A DNA stretch of 64,000 nt from Escarpia spicata (taxonomy: Eukaryota > Annelida > Polychaeta > Sabellida > Siboglinidae). Below are positions 1-8,002 of this stretch, in pieces. The position numbers and the translations under genes are program-made. Numbering within the stretch: position 1 is the first letter of the stretch; the number at the start of each line of letters is the position of its first letter. The notes under the pieces were generated by a model. It had not been told where the DNA came from and ran no database searches. It saw only the letters and a program-made list of their open reading frames with translations. The stretch covers positions 46,437,814 through 46,501,813 of the forward strand of contig OZ023218.1 of the NCBI GenBank assembly GCA_963995525.1. Reading direction: 5' to 3'.

Positions 1-45
<45 letters not shown>

Positions 46-65
46 GGGTGGTGGTTTTGTTAAGT

Positions 66-149
<84 letters not shown>
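1..149. repeat. (GT)n microsatellite, two tracts
   Basis: Uninterrupted GT dinucleotides occupy 1-40 and 69-149, separated by 28 bp of unique sequence. Any reading frame here encodes only Cys-Val repeats and is not a gene. Confidence 0.97.
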
Positions 150-151
<2 letters not shown>

Positions 152-260
152 ACTCGGAAACGAGGAACGTACATTTTCAACGTTTTATTAAGCGTGTCGT
201 ACAACGAAAAGCGATATTAAGCAAAATCAGCAGAATAGGCAGTAATGTTCATTTTTTAAT

Positions 261-842
261 TTAAAGGCCGCTTCTGCACTGTACGTAGACGTGCACTGCC
301 GACTCTAGTCGAGCTCGATTGACGAATTCGCGCCAATTCGTACCGAGGAGCCAGTCGGATACGAACTGTACCAAATACAATTCCCCAGCTCGCCCCGGTT
401 GCTGTCCGTACGCCTTCACGTGTAGTAACTCCACCAGACGTATGAAGGTTGGTATCAGTGAGTGCTGCAGACACGATTCCAACACTCCGTTGAAGTGTTG
501 CGTGACGAGTTCGGTTACGTTCTCGTAGCGCCGTGCGTACTCACGAGTAGGCCTACCCGCCCGATAGCCGATCATATGCACGTACGGACATCCCTCGTTA
601 ACTTCGCAAGCACCGCATCGATCGCGCGCCGTCTCCAATATCAACTCACCGAGGTGCTCAGCGAGGAGGGCCATCGCATGTCGCTCATAGCGACAGGCCA
701 CCTGACCACGCCCCGGTTCGACGACGCGTCGTTGCATCGCGTCCAACGGTACAATCTGGTGTAAACTTTCGTAAGGCGGTGGTGTACCAAGCGCCTCCTC
801 AATGATAGCATCCAAGGCGCTATCGACATCGCCCGCACATCC
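261..842 (-). CDS. Unrecognised Cys-rich protein of the viral element, probable 3' exon
   Basis: The frame is open for 193 codons before a TAA at 261-263. It has no in-frame ATG at its 5' end; instead it starts right after a splice-acceptor-like CTGTAG at 843-848, so the start codon probably lies in an upstream exon. The predicted protein has a cluster RCGACEVNEGCPYVHMIG (Cys-x2-Cys, later Cys-x3-His) that could bind zinc, and is otherwise mostly helical in composition. GC and CpG content match the viral genes to the right. The frame at 940-1110 ends in a phase-0 donor-like GAG/GTGGAT that would join this exon in frame. I do not recognise the family. Position beside an RPA-like gene suggests an early or replication-phase role, which is inference. 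Confidence 0.5.
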   Translation of the reverse strand, partial: GCAGDVDSALDAIIEEALGTPPPYESLHQIVPLDAMQRRVVEPGRGQVACRYERHAMALLAEHLGELILETARDRCGACEVNEGCPYVHMIGYRAGRPTREYARRYENVTELVTQHFNGVLESCLQHSLIPTFIRLVELLHVKAYGQQPGRAGELYLVQFVSDWLLGTNWREFVNRARLESAVHVYVQCRSGL

Positions 843-939
843 CTACAGCACAAAAGCAGGTGCCTACAAACACACATTTCCCACGGCGAGCGTGCGCACG
901 TTCAGGCCGTCGCGCTCTCTACAAAACACATTATTATCA

Positions 940-1110
940 TTAATCCACCTCTTTTGCTGCGTTAACACGAGCCATCAACGAGGCGTCTTTCCTCTCACTA
1001 TCCGTCACCGAACGATCGAGTAGTGTTTGTACGAACAGGGCAACTTCGGCGTATCTCGCACGCATCCGTTCATTATTGGCTAACATTTCCAGCAGAATTC
1101 GCCGCACCTC
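940..1110 (-). CDS. Small coding-like frame, possible upstream exon of the Cys-rich gene
   Basis: Following an acceptor-like TCTACAG (AG at 1111-1112) the minus strand is open for 56 codons, rich in Arg, Glu, Leu and Ala (starts EVRRILLEML), to a TAA at 940-942. A TATA-like CCTATATAAA lies at 1141-1150. Near the end, GAG followed by GTGGAT could act as a phase-0 donor (exon end 949) joining the acceptor at 842. If unspliced, an ATG at 1084-1086 would give a 48-residue peptide. No family recognised. Confidence 0.35.
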   Translation of the reverse strand, partial: EVRRILLEMLANNERMRARYAEVALFVQTLLDRSVTDSERKDASLMARVNAAKEVD

Positions 1111-1162
1111 CTGTAGACATACAACAAATAAATGTCATGTTTTATATAGGCTGAGCGCCTTT

Positions 1163-1294
1163 CTAGTAGGCTCTCTTTGCTTCGTAAGCCGCACACCAGG
1201 CCATTACGTAATTTTCCGCTATCTCGTCTAGTAAGCGCGCAGCTTCATCACTAGTCGGTTTACTAGTTAGCAATGCCGTCACCAGCGGGGCCTC
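1163..1294 (-). other. In-frame open extension behind the RPA-like stop codon
   Basis: Immediately after the TAG that ends the RPA-like frame (1295-1297) the same frame stays open for another 43 codons, to a TAG at 1163-1165. The residues look coding (for example TSDEAARLLDEIAENY, an amphipathic helix). It may be the original C-terminal tail cut off by a nonsense change, a readthrough product, or an alternative exon, since TTATAG before it also resembles a splice acceptor. Confidence 0.35.
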
Positions 1295-2014
1295 CTATAA
1301 CACAAGAAACCCATTACTATCAACGACTCTCCTCAGCGTGCGCACCGTATACGACGGCTCACCTCCCCAGGTAGTCTTACGAACACTGATCTCCACTTTA
1401 GTGCCGGCCAATTCAAGTACAGTATCGCGAAGTTCCTCCTCGTTTAACTCCACCAAGTAATCAGCCCGGTACTCAACCAGCTTTGCCATTTGCGTGTCAA
1501 ACAAAGTCAGCCACATTTCATCTTCTTCGTCATCTCCATCTCGAATCATGACACGCAAAGCAAAGTAATTTTTTACCTTATCAGGTTCCCCGTGGGTTCG
1601 ACATAACATCACGCCGTCTGTGTTTTCATACAGTTTGCGTCGACATTGGGAACATCCCCTGTACGTGCATTTATCACGATAACTCACAGCCTCGATATAT
1701 GCTGAAGTCTTAAGCTTGTAGACACCGTTCTTAGAACCGGCCAGTTCCCTTACACTCACCAAGGTAGCCTGCGATGGCGTTGCAGTGCTGCATTCTCGCT
1801 CAAGCGAGGCCCGTCTAGTCAGCGGTGCTGCCAACCCCGCTTCTTCTGCCCCTCGTTTACGACCAAACGAGGACGCAACCAACAAGGGTCTCTTAGCAGC
1901 TGGTGTGGTCACTTCCGCAGGCGGCTGTTGTTGACTACCGCTCGCCTTACACGCTTGCTTGCGCATCGCCTTCATCTTTTTCAACGGTGCAGTCATCTCG
2001 TCGCGCTCGGCCAT
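1295..2014 (-). CDS. RPA70 DBD-C-like single-stranded DNA-binding protein
   Basis: The frame is 262 codons from an ATG at 2083, or 239 from the ATG at 2014, which I prefer because the TATA box at 2101-2110 leaves almost no leader before 2083. The first ~100 residues are low-complexity, basic and Ser/Thr-rich. Residues ~125-255 (numbered from 2083) match the layout of the large RPA subunit C-terminal OB fold: a zinc ribbon with C144-x2-C147 and C161-x2-H164, then YFALRVMIRDG, an acidic loop, MWLTLFDTQMAKLV, and a final strand with paired basic residues. The family binds ssDNA in replication and repair. In a Polinton-like element a virus-encoded RPA-like protein would serve genome replication (inference). 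The TAG stop is followed by 43 more open codons in frame. Confidence 0.7.
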   Translation of the reverse strand: MAERDEMTAPLKKMKAMRKQACKASGSQQQPPAEVTTPAAKRPLLVASSFGRKRGAEEAGLAAPLTRRASLERECSTATPSQATLVSVRELAGSKNGVYKLKTSAYIEAVSYRDKCTYRGCSQCRRKLYENTDGVMLCRTHGEPDKVKNYFALRVMIRDGDDEEDEMWLTLFDTQMAKLVEYRADYLVELNEEELRDTVLELAGTKVEISVRKTTWGGEPSYTVRTLRRVVDSNGFLVL

Positions 2015-2083
2015 TCTCGAGGTTGAAGAACTTCTACGGCTGTTGCTGCTGAAATCAGTCACACCACTTGCATTATACCTCAT

Positions 2084-2713
2084 ACAAAAATTTCCACCGC
2101 TTTATATAAGCAACATACGGCGCATGCGTACTTAACGCATACCCCCCTAATCGATGTTTCTATTACAACGCATAACCGCCTAGTATCCGATGACTTTTAT
2201 TTCCGGAAAAAAATCAGACGGTCATGTAGTGCGTTCGTTGACAAACGTTTATTTACAGCCAATTTTTCTACAATAACCACACCACTTAATTCCCTACACG
2301 CCACTGATCCCACACAACGCTTAAATTCATACTTTTAACCCGTCGTTTACGGTTTGGAAAAAGCATTGTTCGCGCTTCACATTCCTTTCACGATAAGAAC
2401 CCCCATTAGCGTCACAGCTGTTTTGCGTCACCATCCGATTTCTAGCCAGCGCCAAGAAAAAAATTACACGGTCACTTTAGTGCGTCCTGCGTTAAATGTT
2501 ACTTTCACATCGAATTTCTCTATTATTAACACTCCACAATATGCCTGATCCCTAACTAAGCGGATGCAACGGTTCATTTTGGTCTTTAAACGGTCGCTTA
2601 TTGATATTTTGATATCTTTCCTTTCACTGTTTTTACATAACTTTTGCGCATGCGCTCTTAACACATACCTAACGTTACACAACAACGCCCCCGGTCTCCG
2701 TTCAGTCTTTGTC
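2084..2713. promoter_or_regulatory. Bidirectional intergenic region with a duplicated module
   Basis: This separates the minus-strand RPA-like gene from the plus-strand spliced gene. Two diverged direct copies are visible: one around 2115-2320 and one around 2420-2680, sharing pieces such as a GCGCATGCG palindrome followed by CTTAAC.CATACC, an A-run followed by ACGGTCA..TAGTGCGT, and an ACACTCCACAAT/ACACCACTTAAT-like segment. The palindrome resembles an NRF1 site. Shared early promoter or origin function is inference. Confidence 0.45.
2101..2110 (-). promoter_or_regulatory. TATA box of the RPA-like gene
   Basis: The minus strand reads CTTATATAAA here, about 26 nt before the upstream ATG at 2083 and about 90 nt before the ATG at 2014. 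The same TATATAA form precedes other genes of the element. Confidence 0.55.
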
Positions 2714-3706
2714 ATGGCCACCTCCCGAGCGCTACCTACGTCAACAACTGCCGCTGCAAAAGAACAAAGGTACTTCTTATTTTCATATAACTCTTATTTC
2801 TTCATTTACATATTAAACTATAAGTTTATTTTAGTGGTTATTTTGTTTTCCTATTACCCCGATTTATAATTTCTTCTTTAATTATTTCTTAGATCTGTCA
2901 GTTTTAAATACATTTCGTTTTCAAAACTTCCCTTTTCATATATGACATAGGTCATTTTCATATAACTCTTATTTCTTCATTTACATATTAAACTATAAGT
3001 TTATTTTAGTGGTTATTTTCTTTTCCTATTACCCCGATTTATAATTTCTTCTTTAATTATTTCTTAGATCTGTCAGTTTTAAATACATTTCGTTTTCAAA
3101 ACTTCCCTTTTCATATATGACAGAGGTTATTCCTATTCACAGTTATCATAACAACAAAATATTCATTATCTACTACATGGCAAACGTGCTAGTTACTTTT
3201 TCCGGGGGTTGTAACTTACTATTTTCATATTTTATTTACTGCTATTTAATGCTTTCGTTCTTTTATTTATTTTTCCTATACACTTCACTTATTTACCAAA
3301 ATGATTCATTCACAGAAACCACCTACGACGCGCCGTCATTCTACCGACACGCGCGTACTTGGACATGACCGTTCCCCTCTGTCGGGTTATCGGGGTGCCA
3401 CGACCGCCAACACCCGAGGAGGATTCGTTGGACGCCACCGGGCCGGCGTTGACGGAGGCCGACCCTAACATAGCCAGCCCGACCACAGTCGATCAGCCCG
3501 ACGGCCTCATGACTTCTTTCACCATACTCGGGGCAAATGGGTCGTGGTACACACCCCCACCCGTCGATGAACTATTTGAAAGACATGGTTTTAATGAGCT
3601 ATCATTAACACCGATAGATGCATCTACAGCGTTGCAACGTCGCCGTAATGCAGCTCGTATGCGATCTGCTCAATTACCGTGCTTGGGACATGCTGTCCCT
3701 CAATAA
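2714..3706 (+). CDS. Two-exon gene of the viral element, unknown acidic protein
   Basis: Exon 1 runs from ATG at 2714 to 2769 (CAAAG followed by GTACTT); exon 2 runs from 3316 (after TTCACAG) to a TAA at 3704-3706. Exon 1 is 56 nt, leaving two bases that are completed by exon 2, and the joined frame stays open, which supports the splice. Exon 2 shows VPRPPTPEEDSLDATGP and a C-terminal QRRRNAARMR stretch; the middle is acidic and Pro-rich. No domain recognised. It is the only plus-strand gene seen in the element and shares an upstream region with the RPA-like gene, so an early regulatory role is possible but unproven. The intron (2770-3315) is AT-rich and contains a 175-bp tandem duplication. 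Confidence 0.5.
2781..3130. repeat. 175-bp tandem duplication inside the intron
   Basis: Two nearly identical copies start at 2781 and 2956 (both TTTCATATAACTCTTATTTC...). They differ at only a few positions, for example TTTTGTTTTCC versus TTTTCTTTTCC and CATAGGTCAT versus CAGAGGTTAT. The high identity points to a recent duplication. Confidence 0.85.
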
Positions 3707-4159
3707 AATACACCGTTCACGTTCACTCGTTTTCTATTACCTATAAGTTACCGTTGCTTACAGCTTTTTTAAATTATATATCCCACTCGTTTCGTTTTGC
3801 TAGCATAATAAACATACCGTCATTCCGCATCCATTTGTCCACCGCTTAACACGCCGCTACCTCGATAAAACAAGCCGCTGATTATCGCTTTAAACGCACG
3901 CATAAGCGCTGTTTCCACAAAGCCAACCAGTTTATTTCAGCATCATTACAAATCCGGCTAACAAAATCCCAGCCGTAGATCTATTTTCAGCCGCCCATAT
4001 CTAGGCCGACCGGCCGCGTCTCAACTTTCACCACTGCCGCCTATCCAGGGTACAGCGGCTAATCTCGTTCACACTGGGTTTAGTGCATTCGTACCCACGG
4101 TGATTTTATCGTAACCACGGTGGTTTTAACATAACCACATTGGTTTCTGCTATATCCCC
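3707..4159. other. Intergenic, AT-rich, convergent gene ends
   Basis: The AATAAA in TCAATAAAATAC (3700-3709) probably ends the plus-strand gene. Beyond it I see no open frame. A short motif, GTAACCACGGTGGTTTTA-like, occurs three times around 4090-4150. Confidence 0.5.
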
Positions 4160-4498
4160 GTATCGTAACTAGGGATGCTGTTATTATATTATTCGCTAGA
4201 TGGCGTTATCACGTAACTAGGGACGCTATTATTATTCGCTAGATGGCGTTATCCCGTAACTAGGGACGCCGTAACTAAGGACGCCGTAACTAGGACGTTG
4301 TTATTAATCGCTAGAGGGCGCCTGTCATTCACAAAAAGTGACAGGCCATCAATCACGTTTTTTATAACTAGGATCCCGATTCCACTCAGGTTACCAAAAA
4401 GCCTTTGATCTTTTTTTTATAAGTAGGATCCCGATTTTGAAATCGACGTTTTTTATGCACGTACCTAGATACAAAAGGGGGCGTGGTTTGGGGCGTGT
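4160..4498 (+). repeat. Left copy of a ~330-bp direct repeat flanking the late genes
   Basis: Matches 11640-11962 in the same orientation. Shared blocks include CGCTAGATGGCGTTATCACG, TAACTAGGGACGCT, ATCGCTAGAGGGCGC, CACAAAAAGTGACAGGCCAT, CCTTTGATCTTTTTTTTATA and GACGTTTTTTATGCACGTA. CTCF-like cores occur at 4194-4205, 4237-4248 and 4309-4321. It lies just past the stop of the protease gene. Role unknown: regulatory, boundary or recombination. Confidence 0.8.
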
Positions 4499-4510
4499 GT
4501 ATCCTCCTAA

Positions 4511-4936
4511 CTACTGACAGTCATTGGCCACACGATCGGTGCCGAATATGTTCTGGAACGTCGTCAACGGCATGCCGCGACATCGGAGGAGTAGGTAGGC
4601 GACGCAATATTGTCCGCACACGTTAGAGACGACGCTCTGCAGTCTCTTGTCGTTGTACGTCCACGCGTCGCCGCAGTGTCGGTGCAGGAAGGCGCGGAAG
4701 TCGGCGTGCAGCGGCGGGAGACCGTACGAATCGAAGTACTCGCCGACGCCTTGACGGTCGACGTAGACGGCCACCCAGTGCTCCCCCGGTTCGCCGCCGT
4801 CGTCGGTATTGCACACGAAGGCCATCGGGTAAGTAGTGGTGGTGGTAAGTAGCGCGTCTTTAGGTACGACGCCGAGGACGATGTGTTTAGCGTACGCATC
4901 GAGTTCGAGGCGACGCAGCAGTTGGAACGTATCCAT
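4511..4936 (-). CDS. Adenain-like cysteine protease (Polinton PRO)
   Basis: 141 residues, the usual size for the small viral maturation protease. The catalytic set is readable: His53 in GEHWVAVYVD, Asp69 in EYFDSYG, Gln100 in RLQSVV and Cys107 in VCGQYC, in the order His-acid-Gln-Cys of adenovirus-type proteases. The family cleaves capsid and core precursors during virion maturation, in the infected nucleus. It is the last gene of the minus-strand late block; its ATG (4934-4936) shares one base with the TAA of the capsid gene (4936-4938), which favours translational coupling or a shared transcript. The frame is intact and all catalytic residues are present, so this protein could still fold. 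Confidence 0.92.
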   Translation of the reverse strand: MDTFQLLRRLELDAYAKHIVLGVVPKDALLTTTTTYPMAFVCNTDDGGEPGEHWVAVYVDRQGVGEYFDSYGLPPLHADFRAFLHRHCGDAWTYNDKRLQSVVSNVCGQYCVAYLLLRCRGMPLTTFQNIFGTDRVANDCQ

Positions 4937-6240
4937 TACGAGGTACAGTCGTACAGGACGTTCCGGGTCCGATCGATTTCCATCACCGTCTCGAATTCCG
5001 CGTACACGACGACGTTCACCGGTCGGGGTAGCGGCGTCGAGAACTGCATGTTAGCGCCCACGCTCCCCTGACGCGCGACGTTGAAATGGTCCCCGTCGCA
5101 GCAGTCGGGGGTCAGGTCGAAAGCGAAGACGGTGTAGCCGGCTTCGAAATCCGATCGCGATATGTCGTTCCCCTCGTCCTCGCCCGCCTTTCCGGTGGCC
5201 TCGAAGAGATTCATGTAGCTTCGTATGTACCGGTGGTGCGGAAAGTCCGGTTGCAGTGGTTTGCTCGGCACCTGACGTCCGTCGACGTTGAGCGCGAGGA
5301 AGTTTATGTCGTTGTGATGCGCGTTGAACGGATTTCTAGTGTAGTCTCCGTTGTAGGCGGCGTTGTCGATCATCATCAGGATTATGCGTTTCGGAATCGT
5401 GCCCATGTACAGGTTCTCGTGCGTGTGCGATAGCGTACCCGCGGTTATCGAGAACGACTTGCAGTCGACGCGGCGCATCGGAAACTTAGCCGTTCCCAAA
5501 AGCCACGCTTTGATATGACCCAGCTGGACTTCCGGGTTCAACTTCACTTTTCGGACGTCCAGGTAAATCGAACGTATCAAGATACGCCACCCCGGCGCGG
5601 CAGCCGCGCCCATGAGCGCGAAGGCGTCCTTCGACTGGATCATGCGTATTTTCGTGTCGACGCCGCTCGGTAGGAGGAGGTTTAGCATAAACGCGTCGAT
5701 GTGCAGGCGTCCCATCATATCCACCTCGGTACTGGCCGCCGTCAGATCGCGCCGCGCTACGAACCCGGTGTTATCGTCCCCGCGCGCGTTCATGTGTCCG
5801 GCGCTATCTTTGTACCACAACGACCCCGTGAGATGCGATCGTTTCGCATCGCTACCGTAACTCAGCAGGGTCTCGATATAGGCCCGGTACGCGTACGTAT
5901 TGGTCGACGGCGTCACGAGCGTACCGTTCAGCGACACGTCGATTTGACTGAACATCGAATGAAGGAAATTGTTGACCGGCGCCACATTGGTGCCGGCCGC
6001 CAGATCGGTACCGTCCCCCTGAACCACTTCGAAGCGGACGTACGTTTGAAGGCTCGCCAGGTCCGTCTAGTCGTTACCCGACCCCGGAATGAGGAACTCG
6101 ATAGGACCGCCGGCGTCGAGAGCCGTCAGCGGTTGGTAGACGGTCCGATAACTGCTCTCGATGCTCTTCTGCGTCACCGGTCCGGCGAACAGGTCCAGTT
6201 CGGCCTTCACGCCCTCGCACGCTGTCTTTACGAACGCCAT
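4936..6240 (-). pseudogene. Double-jelly-roll major capsid protein, broken by one TAG
   Basis: An ATG at 6238-6240 opens a frame that meets a TAG at 6067-6069 (codon 58), then continues in the same frame without further stops to 4936. The 3' part alone gives 363 residues from an internal ATG at 6027. Both parts read as one protein of ~434 residues, the size of Polinton hexon-like major capsid proteins; NAHHNDINFLALNVDGRQ is a recognisable conserved stretch. The double jelly roll forms the trimeric capsomer of the icosahedral shell. It sits between the pX-like and protease genes with almost no spacing. The break is a single nonsense codon with no frameshift, so it is either recent decay, readthrough, or a sequencing error. 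The internal ATG product would lack the N-terminal strands. Confidence 0.88.
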
Positions 6241-6242
6241 CG

Positions 6243-6650
6243 TTACGCGTCGAATATATCGACCGGTCGACGTCCTCTCTTCCGTCTACTGACGGTCGTC
6301 GCCGTTCGACGCTGCTTCTTTATAGGCGCTCTTTTTTTCACCCGTCTCTTCTTCGGCGCCGGCCCTTTCAATAGGCCGTCGAGAAGATCGACGCCGGCCT
6401 CCTTCGCGCGTCGTTTTACCGACGCTTTCAGATTGCCGCCGCCAACGACGTCCCGCGCCACGTTCACGCCGGTTTTGAGCGCGCGTTTTCCCAACGCCAT
6501 GGCGCCTCTCTTAAAAAGCGGCATGACGCTTCGAAACAGGCTCCCGAAGATATTACCCAGACCGTGTCCTCGCTGACCTCGACTGCCTATGAATACCGGT
6601 AGTTGACCGCCTACCTGTCGAACGTAGTAGTCTTCGTACGGGTTCGGCAT
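6243..6650 (-). CDS. Basic pX-like core/minor virion protein
   Basis: 135 residues, strongly basic toward the C-terminus (PKKRRVKKRAPIKKQRR and RRKRGRR). The N-terminal part has GSRGQRGHGLGNIFGSLFRS, a Gly-rich plus hydrophobic segment typical of the pX/pre-mu-like proteins that accompany Polinton and adintovirus capsid genes. Such proteins condense DNA or bind the inner capsid, and are substrates of the viral protease. It begins 2 nt after the penton stop and ends 2 nt before the major capsid ATG, so it belongs to the late structural block. The stretch PKKRRVKKR could also act as a nuclear localisation signal. Frame intact. Confidence 0.8.
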   Translation of the reverse strand: MPNPYEDYYVRQVGGQLPVFIGSRGQRGHGLGNIFGSLFRSVMPLFKRGAMALGKRALKTGVNVARDVVGGGNLKASVKRRAKEAGVDLLDGLLKGPAPKKRRVKKRAPIKKQRRTATTVSRRKRGRRPVDIFDA

Positions 6651-6652
6651 GG

Positions 6653-7519
6653 TTAAAACAATCTCGATTTACAGCGTCTGATGTGAAGCGTCACCACTAG
6701 CTTCCCCCGCTCGAATGGTATCGGTTGACCGCAATCGTCTCTTATATCGACCTCGATCGTATCGAATTGATGCCGCAGCAGCTTCACGTATTGGACGCGG
6801 TCGAACGTTTCCGAAATAACGCTACCGTTCGTACCGAAGACGGCGATATTTCGAAGAAGCGGCGCGTACACGTCGCCGACGACGCGCGATTCCACGAGAT
6901 CCGTGTACACGTACAGGGTGTCGACGCCCGCCTTCATATCCACCGTATTTCGACCTTCGTACGCGTACGTGTACGAGGCGGGGGACGTCTCGATAACGAC
7001 GACTTCCGGGTTGGCCCCCATCATCGGCGGACTTACGATAACGTTCTTGTGGAAACCTAGCACGCTCTTCAGACGGCTCGTATCGGGTAGGGTAAAGGCG
7101 ACGCCCTCCGTCATACGCAGCGTCATTCGGTTAGAGACGCCGCTGTACTCTAGATGCACCTTCACCTTATCGGTCCACAATTTCCTTAGCGCCTCGTTGA
7201 GCTCGCGCAGTAGCACGAAAACGTTGTTGTAGAAACCGTGAGCGATCGTACCCTGTCGGTATATTCCGATACCGTCCATGGTCGTGAAAACCCCCGCCTC
7301 ACCTCGGGGCGCCGACAGGTAGAAGGTGGCATCCGCCTCTCTCACGTTGTACCACGTGTGCGGGTACTGTAGCGTCACCAGTCCGCATTCCCATTCTCCG
7401 CCGGTCAGGTCGAACCGTCGCGGCAGCGTCGTGATGTAGTGCGTCAACGTATTTTCGGGGTGCCGCTTCGTAGACGCGTTGCTCGGTAGCGTCAGGTAAA
7501 AGTCAGACGATACCGCCAT
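6653..7519 (-). CDS. Penton-like minor capsid protein (single jelly roll)
   Basis: 288 residues, the expected length for the Polinton minor capsid (penton) protein. The N-terminus with FYLTLPSNAS, ENTLTHYITTLP and LTGGEWECGLVTLQYPHTWY is the characteristic opening of this family. The protein forms the pentameric vertices of the capsid. Its ATG at 7517-7519 overlaps the end of the small membrane protein gene (stop 7503-7505) by 17 nt. No stop or frameshift seen. No TATA box is visible at the usual distance, so it may be read from an upstream late transcript. Confidence 0.88.
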   Translation of the reverse strand: MAVSSDFYLTLPSNASTKRHPENTLTHYITTLPRRFDLTGGEWECGLVTLQYPHTWYNVREADATFYLSAPRGEAGVFTTMDGIGIYRQGTIAHGFYNNVFVLLRELNEALRKLWTDKVKVHLEYSGVSNRMTLRMTEGVAFTLPDTSRLKSVLGFHKNVIVSPPMMGANPEVVVIETSPASYTYAYEGRNTVDMKAGVDTLYVYTDLVESRVVGDVYAPLLRNIAVFGTNGSVISETFDRVQYVKLLRHQFDTIEVDIRDDCGQPIPFERGKLVVTLHIRRCKSRLF

Positions 7520-7886
7520 CGTCTCGTCGTCGTCGACCGCCGCCGCCTCTCATAGACGGACTCGGGAGCAGATAACCGAGACAGCTGCTCAACAGTGCCG
7601 TCCACAGATTGGAGTCGCCTTGACCCCGCGTTAAATTGTATATACTAACGGCGATGACGAAGTACAGGACGATGACCTGACAGAGGAATACGATTTCGGC
7701 CTTTGGGCATTCGTTACCGCAGAGCCGCCATGGATCGGGTTCGTGGACGGTGGAGTCGTCGGCGTTCTCGACGGCGTCGACGGAGTCCTCGTTGGTAGTC
7801 GTCGTCGGCTTCTCTGAACCAGTAGCGGCGTCGACGGAGTCCTCTTTGGTAGTCTTCTTCGTCGGCTGCTCGTCCCTCGCCTCCAT
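7503..7886 (-). CDS. Small membrane protein conserved in Polintons
   Basis: 127 residues from the ATG at 7884-7886. The N-terminal half is low-complexity with two copies of a KEDSVDA / NEDSVDA unit. The C-terminal half has CPKAEIVFLCQVIVLYFVIA as a transmembrane helix, then a loop, then LWTALLSSCLGYLLPSPS as a second hydrophobic segment. A protein with this hydrophobic tail sits between integrase and penton genes in many Polinton-like elements; its function is not established, and virion or membrane association is inference. The open frame extends further upstream over the integrase end, but the ATG at 7886 is 40 nt from a TATAAG at 7921-7926, matching the promoter spacing of neighbours, so I chose it. 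Confidence 0.7.
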   Translation of the reverse strand: MEARDEQPTKKTTKEDSVDAATGSEKPTTTTNEDSVDAVENADDSTVHEPDPWRLCGNECPKAEIVFLCQVIVLYFVIAVSIYNLTRGQGDSNLWTALLSSCLGYLLPSPSMRGGGGRRRRDDGGIV

Positions 7887-7920
7887 AGCGCCACTGAGGT
7901 CTGCGGGTACAGCAGGGCCC

Positions 7921-7926
7921 CTTATA
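7921..7926 (-). promoter_or_regulatory. TATA box of the small membrane protein gene
   Basis: Minus strand reads CCCGTATAAGGGG; the box begins 40 nt before the ATG at 7886. Confidence 0.45.
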
Positions 7927-8002
7927 CGGGAGGAGCGACGTTCCCCCGCATAAGCACGACTCGTGCAGTCGCCAGCATTCCTCGTGACGCGTCCAACGCA
8001 TG

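Noticed and set aside
5701..6576. 291-codon plus-strand frame across the capsid and pX-like genes
   Set aside because: A shadow of the minus-strand genes, caused by high GC; the minus-strand proteins have clear family motifs.
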